Below are positions 1-8,770 of a stretch of DNA of 64,000 bases, one piece after another; the first letter of the stretch is position 1, and each line of letters begins with the position of its first letter. The stretch comes from an uncultured Collinsella sp. (GTDB lineage Bacteria; Actinomycetota; Coriobacteriia; Coriobacteriales; Coriobacteriaceae). The stretch covers positions 1-64,000 of the forward strand of contig UQIG01000003.1 in assembly GCA_900541135.1 (NCBI GenBank), written 5' to 3'. The notes beneath the pieces were generated by a model. The model was not told the origin of the DNA, did no database searches, and worked only from the letters and a program-made list of their open reading frames with translations. The position numbers and the translations under genes are program-made.

Positions 1-51
1 ATACGAGCTTCGCCTTAGTCTCGTGGGCTCGGAGATGTGTATAAGAGACAG
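1..51. other. Illumina Nextera i7 adapter (sequencing artefact)
   Basis: Positions 33-51 are the 19-bp Tn5 mosaic end used in Nextera libraries and 18-32 are the i7 read-primer part. Positions 10-17 (TCGCCTTA) match the N701 index oligo, and 1-9 match the P7 tail except for one base (ATACGAGCT against ATACGAGAT). This is library adapter left on the contig end, not genome. Genomic sequence starts at 52, inside adhE. Confidence 0.97.
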
Positions 52-53
52 GC

Positions 54-2345
54 GCCGTCATCCCGACGACCAACCCCACCTCCACCGCGATCTTCAAGAC
101 GCTGATCAGCCTGAAGACCCGCAACGCCATCATCATCTCCCCGCACCCGGCTGCTGCCAAGTGCACCATCGCCGCCGCCAAGCTCGTGCTTGACGCCGCC
201 GTCAAGGCTGGCGCCCCCGAGGGCATCATCGGCTGGGTCGATGTCCCCTCCATCGAGCTGACCAACATGGTCATGCGCGACGTCGACATCATCCTCGCCA
301 CCGGTGGCCCGGGCATGGTCAAGGCCGCCTACTCCTCGGGCAAGCCCGCCCTGGGCGTCGGCGCCGGTAACACCCCGGTCGTCATCGACGACACCGCCGA
401 CGTGCTGCTCGCCGTCAACTCCATCATCCACTCCAAGACCTTCGACAACGGCATGATCTGCGCTTCCGAGCAGTCCGTGACCGTCATCGACACCATCTAC
501 GACCAGGTTAAGGCCGAGTTCCAGAAGCGCGGCTGCTACTTCGTCAAGCAGGGTGCCGAGATGGAGGCCCTGCGTGCCGCCATGTTCAAGAACGGCGCTC
601 TCGACCACCGCATCCCCGGCATGGCTGCCGCCAAGATCGCCGAGCTCGCCGGCATCGAGGTTCCCGCCAAGACCAAGATCCTGATCGCCGAGGTCACCTC
701 CACCGACCCCGCCAAGGAGGAGTTCTCCCACGAGAAGCTCTCCCCGGTCCTGGCCATGTATCACGCCAAGGACTTCCAGGAGGCCGTCGACAAGGCCGAG
801 CACCTGGTGCTCGCCGGTGGCCCGGGCCACACCGCCTCTCTGTACGTGCACCCCGCCCAGGCCGAGAAGATCAGCCTGTTCGAGCACGTCATGAAGGCCT
901 GCCGTATCGTCATCAACACCCCGTCCTCGCACGGCGGCATCGGTGACCTGTACAACTTTGGCGTGAAGCCGTCTCTGACCCTGGGCTGCGGCTCCTGGGG
1001 CGGCAACTCCGTCTCCGAGAACGTTGGGGTGAAGCACTTGATCAACGTTAAGACTGTGGCCGAGCGCCGTGAGAACATGCTGTGGTTCCGCGCTCCCGAG
1101 AAGGTCTACTTCAAGAAGGGTTCCACGCCCGTCGCCCTCGACGAGCTCGGCACCGTCATGGGCAAGAAGCGCGCCTTCATCGTCACCGACCAGTTCCTCT
1201 TCAAGAATGGCAACACCCGCGCCATCGAGGCTAAGCTCGACGAGATGGGCATCGCCCACGACTGCTTCTACGACGTCGAGCCCGATCCGTCGCTGCAGTG
1301 CGCACGTCGCGGTGCCAAGCAGATGGCTCTCTTTGAGCCGGACGTGATCATCGCCGTCGGCGGTGGCTCCGCTATGGACGCCGGCAAGATCATGTGGATG
1401 ATGTACGAGCACCCCGAGTGCAAGTTTGAGGACATGGCCATGGACTTCATGGACATCCGCAAGCGTATCTTCACCTTCCCCGAGATGGGCAAGAAGGCCT
1501 ACTTCGTCGCCGTCCCGACCTCCTCGGGTACCGGCTCCGAGTGCACGCCGTTCGCCATCATCACCGACAAGGAGACCGGCATCAAGTGGCCGCTCGCCGA
1601 CTACGCGCTGCTCCCCAACATGGCTATCGTCGACGCCGACAACTGCATGACCGCCCCGCGCGGCCTGACCGCTGCCTCCGGCATCGACGTCATGACCCAC
1701 GCCATCGAGTCCTACGTCTCCATCATGGCTTCCGACTACACCAAGGGCCTTTCCGAGCGCGCTGCTAAGCTCGTCTTTGAGAACCTGCCCTCCAGCTTCA
1801 CGAACGGCGCCAAGGACCCGCATGCCCGCGAGGAGATGCACAACGCCTCCTGCATGGCCGGTATGGCCTTCGCCAACGCCTTCCTGGGCCTCAACCACTC
1901 CATGGCCCACAAGCTCGGCGCATTCCATCACCTGCCCCACGGCCTCGCAAACGCCGTCATCCTGACCCGCGTCATGCGCTACAACGCCGCCGAGGCCCCC
2001 GTCAAGATGGGTACCTTCTCCCAGTATCCTTACCCCAACGCGCTGCACAACTACGCCGAGATGGCCAAGTACTGCGGTATCGAGGGCAAGGACGACAAGG
2101 AGGTCTTCGAGAACTTCATCACGAAGCTCGAGGAGCTCAAGGACTTCATCGGCGTCAAGAAGACCATTGCCGACTACGGTGTTGACGAGCAGTACTTCCT
2201 CGACACCCTCGACGAGATGACCGAGCAGGCATTCAACGACCAGTGCACCGGCGCTAACCCGCGCTACCCGCTCATGAGCGAGATCAAGGAGCTCTACCTG
2301 GACGCCTACTACGGCCGCGAGCCTCAGGACTACGCCGTCTGCTAG
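54..2345 (+). CDS. adhE: Bifunctional acetaldehyde-CoA / alcohol dehydrogenase, 5'-truncated
   Basis: AdhE reduces acetyl-CoA to acetaldehyde and then to ethanol, regenerating NAD+ in fermentation; it works in the cytosol as helical filaments. The frame is open from the adapter junction and begins AVIPTTNPTSTAIF, which matches about residue 105-110 of the usual ~870-890 residue protein, so only the extreme N-terminus is lost (about 763 residues remain). The aldehyde dehydrogenase half shows the TGGPGMVKAAYSSGKP stretch and the catalytic Cys in MICASEQS. The iron-dependent alcohol dehydrogenase half shows GGGSAMDAGK and the metal-binding histidines in NHSMAHKLGAFHHLPHG. The C-terminus is complete (TAG). 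Truncation comes from the contig end, not from mutation. Confidence 0.96.
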   Translation, partial: AVIPTTNPTSTAIFKTLISLKTRNAIIISPHPAAAKCTIAAAKLVLDAAVKAGAPEGIIGWVDVPSIELTNMVMRDVDIILATGGPGMVKAAYSSGKPALGVGAGNTPVVIDDTADVLLAVNSIIHSKTFDNGMICASEQSVTVIDTIYDQVKAEFQKRGCYFVKQGAEMEALRAAMFKNGALDHRIPGMAAAKIAELAGIEVPAKTKILIAEVTSTDPAKEEFSHEKLSPVLAMYHAKDFQEAVDKAEHLVLAGGPGHTASLYVHPAQAEKISLFEHVMKACRIVINTPSSHGGIGDLYNFGVKPSLTLGCGSWGGNSVSENVGVKHLINVKTVAERRENMLWFRAPEKVYFKKGSTPVALDELGTVMGKKRAFIVTDQFLFKNGNTRAIEAKLDEMGIAHDCFYDVEPDPSLQCARRGAKQMALFEPDVIIAVGGGSAMDAGKIMWMMYEHPECKFEDMAMDFMDIRKRIFTFPEMGKKAYFVAVPTSSGTGSECTPFAIITDKETGIKWPLADYALLPNMAIVDADNCMTAPRGLTAASGIDVMTHAIESYVSIMASDYTKGLSERAAKLVFENLPSSFTNGAKDPHAREEMHNASCMAGMAFANAFLGLNHSMAHKLGAFHHLPHGLANAVILTRVMRYNAAEAPVKMGTFSQYPYPNALHNYAEMAKYCGIEGKDDKEVFENFITKLEELKDFIGVKKTIADYGVDEQYFLDTLDEMTEQAFNDQCTGANPRYPLMSEIKELYLDAYYGREPQDYAVC

Positions 2346-2362
2346 TTTTAGCACGGTTTTTA

Positions 2363-2401
2363 ACGGCGGGGGTGCACGGGTGTTTCACACACCCCCGCCG
2401 T
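2363..2401 (+). terminator. Hairpin after adhE
   Basis: A perfect 12-bp stem (2363-2374 with 2390-2401) around a 15-nt loop starts 17 bases after the adhE stop. No T-run follows, so termination may be weak or factor-assisted, or the hairpin may protect the 3' end while allowing read-through to the next gene. Confidence 0.6.
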
Positions 2402-2433
2402 CGCTTCTATCGCATCGTTGAAAGGATGCAACC

Positions 2434-3198
2434 ATGCTGCTACCCGATTCCAAGACCGAGCTCGTCCGCCGTGGCAACAAGGTCGTTTACGACCTGGGCG
2501 ACAAGATCGTCAAGGTCTTTAACGAGACCAAGCCTGTCTCCGACGTGTTCAACGAGGCTTTGAATCTTGCCCGCATCAATGAGTGCGGCATCCGCAGCCC
2601 CAAGGCTCTCGAGGTTTCCCAGCTCGAGAACGCCAACGGCTGGGCGCTCGTGACCGAGAAGGTTCCGGGCACCACCCTTGCCGAGAAGATGACTGCCGAG
2701 CCCCAGCGCTTTGGTGAGTACCTCGAGATGTTCGTCGACCTCCAGATCGAGATCCACGGCTACACCTCCCCGCTGCTCAACCGTCAGCGCGACAAGTTCG
2801 CCCGCATGATCGACAGCCTTGATCAGCTTAATGCCACCACGCGCTACAACCTTCAGGAGCGTCTGGACGGCATGACCAAGGAGTTCAAGGTCTGCCACGG
2901 CGATTTCAACCCCTCCAACGTCATCGTCGGCGACGACGGCCAGCTCTATGTGTGCGACTGGGCACACGCCACCCAGGGCTCCCCTGCTGCCGACGTTGCC
3001 ACCACCTACCTGCTCTTTGCGCTCAACAGCAAGGACCAGGCCGAGGCCTACCTGGAGCTCTACTGCGACCGCGCCGACATGCCTATGCAAGTCGTGCGTC
3101 AGTGGACGAGCATCGTCGCCGCTTCCGAGCTCGCTCGTAAGCGCAACGTGAACGATGAGTTCCTGAAGAACTGGATCGACGTCGTCGATTATCAGTAA
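2434..3198 (+). CDS. Aminoglycoside/choline-kinase-fold phosphotransferase, substrate unknown
   Basis: 254 residues with the bacterial APH (protein-kinase-like) fold. The catalytic loop is HGDFNPSN (residues 155-162) and the metal-binding Asp is in CDWAH (Asp175); a lysine-rich segment KIVKVF near residue 24 would be the nucleotide-binding strand. This family phosphorylates small molecules such as sugars, choline or aminoglycosides; nothing here identifies the substrate and there is no reason to call it a resistance gene. A Shine-Dalgarno GAAAGGA lies just before the ATG. It follows adhE by about 90 bases across a hairpin and is ended by its own T-tailed terminator. A housekeeping metabolite kinase is the likeliest role. 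Confidence 0.85.
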   Translation: MLLPDSKTELVRRGNKVVYDLGDKIVKVFNETKPVSDVFNEALNLARINECGIRSPKALEVSQLENANGWALVTEKVPGTTLAEKMTAEPQRFGEYLEMFVDLQIEIHGYTSPLLNRQRDKFARMIDSLDQLNATTRYNLQERLDGMTKEFKVCHGDFNPSNVIVGDDGQLYVCDWAHATQGSPAADVATTYLLFALNSKDQAEAYLELYCDRADMPMQVVRQWTSIVAASELARKRNVNDEFLKNWIDVVDYQ

Positions 3199-3231
3199 TA
3201 TCTGAGCGATTCATTTCGCATCGGAGGCACA

Positions 3232-3274
3232 AAGGAAACCCCGCAGCTCGCATGGGCTGTGGGGTTTTCCTTTT
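3232..3274 (+). terminator. Intrinsic terminator of the phosphotransferase gene
   Basis: AAGGAAACCCCGCAGC pairs with GCTGTGGGGTTTTCCTT around a short loop and ends in TTTT on the plus strand. It closes the plus-strand pair of genes. Confidence 0.85.
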
Positions 3275-3296
3275 AGCGATTGTGCACGCCGACAAG

Positions 3297-3347
3297 ATAA
3301 AAGGACGGTCCTGCATCTCCCCGAACTGGAGAAATGCAGGACCGTCC
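3297..3347 (-). terminator. Long palindrome acting as proS terminator
   Basis: Arms 3303-3316 and 3334-3347 are a perfect 14-bp inverted repeat (GGACGGTCCTGCAT); a 2-nt bulge and a 4-bp inner stem (CTCC/GGAG) follow. On the minus strand the hairpin is followed by TTTTATCTT, so it can end the proS-ispG transcript. Its length and symmetry exceed a usual terminator and it may be a repeated intergenic palindrome. Confidence 0.75.
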
Positions 3348-3377
3348 CGCATATCGAACTACAAGCGAAATCGTCGA

Positions 3378-5099
3378 TTAACGACGGGCAGCTTTCACAA
3401 GCTCGGAAACCTTGGCGACGACCTCATCGATCGCCACGTCCTCGCGCTCGCCCGTGGCACGATCCTTGAGCTCGACGGTGCCGTTCTTAAGGCCACGCTT
3501 GCCGAGCACCACCTGATACGGGAAGCCCATAAGGTCGTTGTCGGCGAACTTAAAGCCGGGACGCTCGTCACGGTCGTCGACGACGACCTCGATACCCTCG
3601 GCGCACAGGCCATCAACGATCTGCTCGCAGACGGTAGCGCACTCCTCCTTCTTGGGGTCGAGCGGAATCACTGCAACCTCATACGGGGCAACGGAGACCG
3701 GCCAGACGATACCGTGCTCGTCGTTGTGCTGCTCCACGACGGCAGCGAGAGAACGGGACACGCCCACGCCGTAGCAACCCATGATAAGCGGCTTCTCCAT
3801 GCCGTCCTCGTCCATAAAGGTGGCACCCATGGCCTCGGAGTACTTAGTGCCCAGCTGGAAGACCTGGGAGACCTCGATGCCGCGGGCAGCAGAGAGCGGC
3901 TTGCCGCAGTGCGGACAGGGATCGCCGGCAACGACGGTAACCAGGTCGGCCCACTCATCGACGGTAAAGTCGCGATCGGGGCAGGCACCGGTAAAGTGAT
4001 AGTCGACCTCGTTGGCACCGCAGGCCCACTGCTTGGACTCGCGCAGGCTCTCGTCGCACACCAGACGGATGCCCTCGGGCAGGTTGACCGGTCCGATAAA
4101 GCCCTTGTGCAGCCCGTTCGCCTGAAGCTCCTCGTCGGTCATCATGCGATAGCCCTTGCCAAAGACGTGCTCGGCCTTGCAGTCATTGAGCTCGTGGTCG
4201 CCCGGGACAATGGCCACGACCGGCTTGCCCTCGGCGTCGATCAACGCCAGCGACTTGCGCGTACCGTTCTCGGGGAAGCCGAAGAACTTGGCGACGGCCT
4301 CGATGGTGCCCATACCCGGAGTCTCGACCTTGGTAAGCGTGCCGTCGCCGGGGCCCTCGGTCACAACGACCTTGGTGCTTGCAGCCTCGTCATCGGCAGC
4401 AAAGCCGCAATCGTCGCAGTAGACGAGCGAGGCCTCGCCGGCGTCGGCCAGAGCCATGTACTCGACAGAGGTGTCGCCGCCGATCTCGCCAGAGTCGGCG
4501 ACAACGGGCAGAGCCTTGATGTAGCAGCGCTCGCAGATGTTGGCGTAGGCCTGCTTCATCTTGTCATACTCCTCCTGCAGGCTCTCCTGCGTGGCAGAGA
4601 AGCTATAGGCGTCCTTCATGATGAACTCGCGACCGCGCATCAGGCCAAAGCGGGGACGGAACTCATCGCGGAACTTGTCCTGAATGTGGTACAGGTTGAC
4701 GGGCAGCTGCTTATAGGAGCGCAGCTCGTTGCGCACCAGGGCCGTGACGGTCTCCTCGTGGGTGGGGCCCAGCACAAACTCGCGACCATGACGGTCGTCA
4801 AAGCGCACGAGCTCCTTGCCATAGGCATCGATGCGGCCGGATTCACGCCACAGCTCGGCATCGACCATAATGGGCATCATGAGCTCCTGGGCGCCGGCAG
4901 CGTCCATCTCGTCGCGCACGATGTTCTCGATCTTACGAATCGAGCGCCAAGCGAGCGGCAGATAGGAATAGAGACCGGCGGCCTCCTTGCGGATCATACC
5001 GGCGCGAAGCAGCAGACGATGGCTTGCGAGTTCGGCGTCGGCCGGATCCTCTTTGAGCGTCGGCGCATAGAGCTTAGACATATACATTGCTCGGGTCAT
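3378..5099 (-). CDS. proS: Prolyl-tRNA synthetase
   Basis: 573 residues, the length of the bacterial-type enzyme, which charges tRNA-Pro and carries an editing (INS) domain between class II motifs 2 and 3. Class II features are visible: GLYSYLPLAWRSIRKIENIV near the N-terminus, the motif-2 region FRDEFRPRFGLMRGREFIMKD written here only in part as RFGLMRGREFIMKDAYSF, and motif 3 in GCYGVGVSR. The C-terminal anticodon-binding domain follows. The ATG at 5099 directly follows the ispG TAA and has GAGGAG six bases upstream; ATGs at 5087 and 5081 are alternatives. It is the last gene of the rpsB-to-proS block and ends at a palindromic terminator. Confidence 0.96.
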   Translation of the reverse strand: MTRAMYMSKLYAPTLKEDPADAELASHRLLLRAGMIRKEAAGLYSYLPLAWRSIRKIENIVRDEMDAAGAQELMMPIMVDAELWRESGRIDAYGKELVRFDDRHGREFVLGPTHEETVTALVRNELRSYKQLPVNLYHIQDKFRDEFRPRFGLMRGREFIMKDAYSFSATQESLQEEYDKMKQAYANICERCYIKALPVVADSGEIGGDTSVEYMALADAGEASLVYCDDCGFAADDEAASTKVVVTEGPGDGTLTKVETPGMGTIEAVAKFFGFPENGTRKSLALIDAEGKPVVAIVPGDHELNDCKAEHVFGKGYRMMTDEELQANGLHKGFIGPVNLPEGIRLVCDESLRESKQWACGANEVDYHFTGACPDRDFTVDEWADLVTVVAGDPCPHCGKPLSAARGIEVSQVFQLGTKYSEAMGATFMDEDGMEKPLIMGCYGVGVSRSLAAVVEQHNDEHGIVWPVSVAPYEVAVIPLDPKKEECATVCEQIVDGLCAEGIEVVVDDRDERPGFKFADNDLMGFPYQVVLGKRGLKNGTVELKDRATGEREDVAIDEVVAKVSELVKAARR

Positions 5100-6182
5100 T
5101 TATTTCTCCTCAATAAGCTTGTCGACCTCGGCCATAAGCGCGTCGACAATTTGATCCTCAGCTACTTTACCAATGATCTGGCCATGCGAAAAGAGCAGGG
5201 CCTGACCACGTCCGCAAGCAACGCCCAGGTCGGCATCAGAAGCTTCACCGGGGCCATTAACGGCACATCCCATGACGGCAATCGAAAGCGGCGCGGTATA
5301 GTACTTAAGCCGCTCGGTTACTTCCTCGGCGATAGGAATCAGGTTAACCTGACAGCGGGCGCACGTGGGGCACGAGACAATCTCGGGACCGCGGCGACGC
5401 AGGCCCAACGACTGCAAAATTCCCCAAGCGACCGGCGGCTCCTCAACAGGATCGGCCGTGAGCGAGACGCGCATGGTGTCACCGATACCCTCAGACAGCA
5501 GAATACCAAGGCCCACCGAGCTCTTGATGGTGCCCTGCAGCTTGGTACCCGCCTCGGTTACGCCCAGGTGAAGCGGAACGTGGGGAATCTCACGGGACAG
5601 GGCTCGATAGGTATCGAGCGTCGTCTGCACGCTATGGGCCTTGGCCGAAAGCACAATGTTCGTAAAGCCGCGGTCTTCAAAATGCTTGACGAAACGCTCG
5701 CTCGACATCACAAGCTTTTCGGGCTGCGTGAGGTCGTCGCGCTCGGCGATATCCTGCTCAAGCGAACCGGCGTTGACGCCGATACGAATCGCACAGCCCG
5801 CGGCACCCGCAGCATCGATCACCGCGTCAACCTTGGCCCAATCGCCGATATTGCCGGGATTGATGCGCAGCTTGGCAGCACCGGCCTCAACGGCACCAAT
5901 GGCGAGCTTATGGTTAAAGTGGATATCGGCGACAATCGGCACCGGAGACTCGGCACAGATGGTGCGGAAACCATCAAGCGCGACCTCGGTGGGCACGCTC
6001 ACGCGCACGATATCGCAGCCAGCCTGCGCCAACGCGCACACCTGCGCAAGCGTTGCCTGGGCATCGGCGGTATCGGTGCAGGTCATAGATTGGACCACCA
6101 CCGGCGCGCCGCCACCGATCTGCACGCCGCCCGCATGCACGGGGCGCGTCAGCTCGCGAGGCAAAGGATGGGATAAAGACAA
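5100..6182 (-). CDS. ispG: 4-hydroxy-3-methylbut-2-en-1-yl diphosphate synthase (MEP pathway)
   Basis: 360 residues from a TTG start. IspG is a [4Fe-4S] enzyme that converts MEcPP to HMBPP. Seen: the TIM-barrel start GGGAPVVVQSMTCTDT, the NPGNIGDW segment, and the C-terminal cluster cysteines in SCPTCARCQVNL and GCAVNGPGEA. The longest open frame would run 29 codons into rseP and starts with residues unlike the family; TTG at 6182 has AGGGGAG eight bases upstream and gives the normal N-terminus, so I chose it. It sits between rseP and proS, and dxr of the same pathway lies two genes upstream. Confidence 0.94.
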   Translation of the reverse strand: MSLSHPLPRELTRPVHAGGVQIGGGAPVVVQSMTCTDTADAQATLAQVCALAQAGCDIVRVSVPTEVALDGFRTICAESPVPIVADIHFNHKLAIGAVEAGAAKLRINPGNIGDWAKVDAVIDAAGAAGCAIRIGVNAGSLEQDIAERDDLTQPEKLVMSSERFVKHFEDRGFTNIVLSAKAHSVQTTLDTYRALSREIPHVPLHLGVTEAGTKLQGTIKSSVGLGILLSEGIGDTMRVSLTADPVEEPPVAWGILQSLGLRRRGPEIVSCPTCARCQVNLIPIAEEVTERLKYYTAPLSIAVMGCAVNGPGEASDADLGVACGRGQALLFSHGQIIGKVAEDQIVDALMAEVDKLIEEK

Positions 6183-6195
6183 TCCAAACACTCCC

Positions 6196-7557
6196 CTACA
6201 GAATAAATCGAAGGATGTCGGAACGAAGCATATAGACAAACAGCAGCGCAAAGAGCGCGATGCCCACATAGCTCACAATCGTCTGGACCTTGAGCGGAAG
6301 CTCGCGGCCCGCAATCTTCTGAATGATCTCGATGACCAGCTTGCCGCCATCGAGTGGCGGGATGGGCAGCAGGTTCATAAAGCCAAGCGAGAATGAAATG
6401 AGGGCGGCAAACGAAAGGAACGTGGCAGGGCCGGCAGCAGCAGCCTGTGAGGACATAACGCTAATACCCACGATCGAAGAGGACTGATCGAGAATCTCCA
6501 TCGTATGCTGTGGCTGGAGCAGACGCATCACACCCTCCGCCGTCTGCACGACATAGGAGAACGACAGGCGAGCCGACGTGATGGGGTCTAAACGAACCAC
6601 CTGCGTAGAGGCATACACGCCTAGGCGCTCATCCTCTTTGAGCGCAACCGTGGTCGAATGCTGCTTGCCGTCACGCTCGTACTCAATGGCGATATCGTCC
6701 TTACCGGCAGCCTTGCCGATGGCATCGTAAACGTCCATCCAGGTAGAGCACGATACTCCGTCGACCGAAAGGATCGCGTCGCCGCCCTCGATTCCCGCCG
6801 AGGCGGCAATCGAGCCTTCGTCAACCTGGCCGATCACATTGGTATCCACCGGCACCGTGACACCGGCGATGGAATAGATGCTCATAAGGAGTAAAAAGCC
6901 CGTCAGGATATTGACGATAATGCCCGCAAGCAGCATAAAGGCACGCTTGACAAAGCCCTGGCCCAAATAGGTGTGAGAGCGCTCGCGTGCAAGGAATTCG
7001 GCCTCGCCGCACGGCAGTTCCCATACATCGCCCTCGGCAGTCGCATGCTCGCGATCGAACCGACGGCCGTCAAAGGTGGTATAACCCGCCGCGTCGCGCG
7101 GCAGGGTCTGGTACTTGGTGGGATAGTAACTAGGCGAAGGCTTTTCCCCTTCTTCATACCAGGGAGCGATGGAGCCCCAGCCCAACAGCAAAGCACAGGC
7201 CTCGAGCACATCCTCCTCGGAAAGCTCGAGCTCGACAGCAAGATCGGCCACCGTCACACGGCCGTGGCGATAGATGGCCGCAAGCACGCGGTCGGCGCAC
7301 GAAACGTCGGTCGGATCCATGCCGCAAATGGCAGCATAGCCACCCAGCAGCAGCGGCGTCACGCCAAACTTGGTTCCAATGCGACGCGATGTGTGATGGA
7401 TATCAAAGCGGCACGGCAGGCCCAAGAAGAACTCAGTAACGCGGACGCCGCAGGCACGCGCCGCCAAAAAGTGGCCGCCCTCGTGCAAAAACACGAGGAC
7501 GGAAAGCATCAGCAGGCCCCAAAAGACCGATGAGAGAACGCTCAGAACAGTATCCAT
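6196..7557 (-). CDS. rseP: RIP/site-2 metalloprotease with inserted winged-helix-like domain
   Basis: 453 residues from ATG 7557 (a TTG at 7572 is an alternative). Intramembrane zinc protease: HEGGH (His25, Glu26, His29) in the first membrane helix, a PDZ domain about 245-300, and the second zinc-site motif PPLDGG near the C-terminus with flanking membrane helices. Such proteases cleave anti-sigma factors and signal peptide remnants. Odd: between GGYAAICGMD (~80) and the second helix (~203) there is an extra ~115-residue cytosolic stretch. Its first half (DRVLAAIYRHGRVTVADLAV...) looks like a winged-helix domain and the rest is a Tyr/Pro-rich linker. Common family members are much shorter here. 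It sits between dxr and ispG, the usual position. Confidence 0.92.
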   Translation of the reverse strand: MDTVLSVLSSVFWGLLMLSVLVFLHEGGHFLAARACGVRVTEFFLGLPCRFDIHHTSRRIGTKFGVTPLLLGGYAAICGMDPTDVSCADRVLAAIYRHGRVTVADLAVELELSEEDVLEACALLLGWGSIAPWYEEGEKPSPSYYPTKYQTLPRDAAGYTTFDGRRFDREHATAEGDVWELPCGEAEFLARERSHTYLGQGFVKRAFMLLAGIIVNILTGFLLLMSIYSIAGVTVPVDTNVIGQVDEGSIAASAGIEGGDAILSVDGVSCSTWMDVYDAIGKAAGKDDIAIEYERDGKQHSTTVALKEDERLGVYASTQVVRLDPITSARLSFSYVVQTAEGVMRLLQPQHTMEILDQSSSIVGISVMSSQAAAAGPATFLSFAALISFSLGFMNLLPIPPLDGGKLVIEIIQKIAGRELPLKVQTIVSYVGIALFALLFVYMLRSDILRFIL

Positions 7558-7582
7558 AAAACGAAAAAGCAATCCTTATGGG

Positions 7583-8770
7583 TTAAGAACGGGTTGCGGC
7601 GAGCACCTGCGCGGCCTTTTCACGCGCCCACGCATCGATGTCGCGAAGCTGTTCAAACGAATCGACCGCCTGCACATCGTGAGCATCCATGCAGGATTCC
7701 ACAATGCGATCGATATCGGTAAAGCTGCAGTCATCATGCAGGAAGGCATCGACGGCGACCTCGTTGGCGGCATTGAGCACGCATGGCATGGTGCCGCCCG
7801 TTTTGCCGGCACGTTCGGCCAGCGCAAGGCAGCGGAAGGTATCCATATCGGCCGCGTCAAAGGTAAGCTGCCCCAACTCACGGAAATCAATACGCGGAGC
7901 CGGCGTATCCCAACGCTCGGGATACGAGAAGGCAAACTGGATGGGAATGCGCATGTCGGAGGCGCCGAGATGCGCCATCACAGATCCGTCGGCAAACTCG
8001 ACCATGGAGTGAATCTTAGACTGGCGCTGCACGACCACGTTAATGAAATCAAGATCGCAGCCAAACAGATGCATGGCCTCGATACGCTCCAGACCTTTGT
8101 TCATGAGGGTGGCGGAGTCAATCGTGATCTTGGCACCCATAGCCCACGTGGGATGCGCCAGGGCATCGGCGCGCGTCACGCGATCGAGCTCATCACGCGT
8201 GCGGCCAAAGAACGGGCCACCCGAGCAGGTAAGCCAAATGCAGTGAGCCTCGCGCGGATTTTCGCCCAGATAGCACTGGTAGATGGCGGAATGCTCGGAG
8301 TCGACCGGGATAAGCTGGCCCGGCTGCGCCAACGGCATAAGCAGATCGCCACCGACGACGAGCGACTCCTTGTTGGCCAGGGCAAGACGCTTGCTCGAGG
8401 ACAGAGCAGCATGGCTCGCCTCGAGACCGGCAGCGCCCACGATAGCCACGAGCACGCAGTCGACATCATCGCGACATGCGAGCTCACACACGGCCTGCGC
8501 GCCAACGCCGAGCTCCGTGCCCTCGGGCAGTTCCTGCAGCACCGCGTCAGCGCCATGGGAGGCGTCCGCCACGGCAACCGCCGGAACCGAGAACTCGCGG
8601 GCGGCGGCAACGAGCTCCGAGGTGCTGGAATTAACGGACAGCGCCGTCACCTGCAATCGATCGGCATGCTGACGGCACACGTCGAGCGCCTGAGTGCCGA
8701 TAGAACCCGTACAGCCCAGAATGGCAACACGAAGACGCCCATCGGGACCGTAGGTGGTCTGATAAGCCAT
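7583..8770 (-). CDS. dxr: 1-deoxy-D-xylulose 5-phosphate reductoisomerase
   Basis: 395 residues. Dxr (IspC) makes MEP from DXP with NADPH, the committed step of non-mevalonate isoprenoid synthesis. The NADPH-binding start is LGCTGSIGTQALDV; LANKESLVVGG, PVDSEHSAIYQC and the metal/substrate segment ITIDSATLMNKGLE are all present. Its ATG shares one base with the cdsA stop (TAATG), so the two are translationally coupled. Undecaprenyl synthesis (uppS) in the same operon uses the product pathway. Confidence 0.97.
   Translation of the reverse strand: MAYQTTYGPDGRLRVAILGCTGSIGTQALDVCRQHADRLQVTALSVNSSTSELVAAAREFSVPAVAVADASHGADAVLQELPEGTELGVGAQAVCELACRDDVDCVLVAIVGAAGLEASHAALSSSKRLALANKESLVVGGDLLMPLAQPGQLIPVDSEHSAIYQCYLGENPREAHCIWLTCSGGPFFGRTRDELDRVTRADALAHPTWAMGAKITIDSATLMNKGLERIEAMHLFGCDLDFINVVVQRQSKIHSMVEFADGSVMAHLGASDMRIPIQFAFSYPERWDTPAPRIDFRELGQLTFDAADMDTFRCLALAERAGKTGGTMPCVLNAANEVAVDAFLHDDCSFTDIDRIVESCMDAHDVQAVDSFEQLRDIDAWAREKAAQVLAATRS

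Noticed and set aside
15..2354. 779-codon open frame antisense to adhE
   Set aside because: Product of strong codon bias in a GC-rich gene; the protein is low-complexity Gly/Val/Asp/Leu and its C-terminus reads through the adapter.
2434..3198. Aminoglycoside resistance gene
   Set aside because: Only the generic kinase fold is shared; no resistance-gene neighbours or specific subfamily motifs.
3252..6176. 974-codon plus-strand frame over proS and ispG
   Set aside because: Complement of two clear genes; Asp/Leu/His/Gly-rich with no family features.
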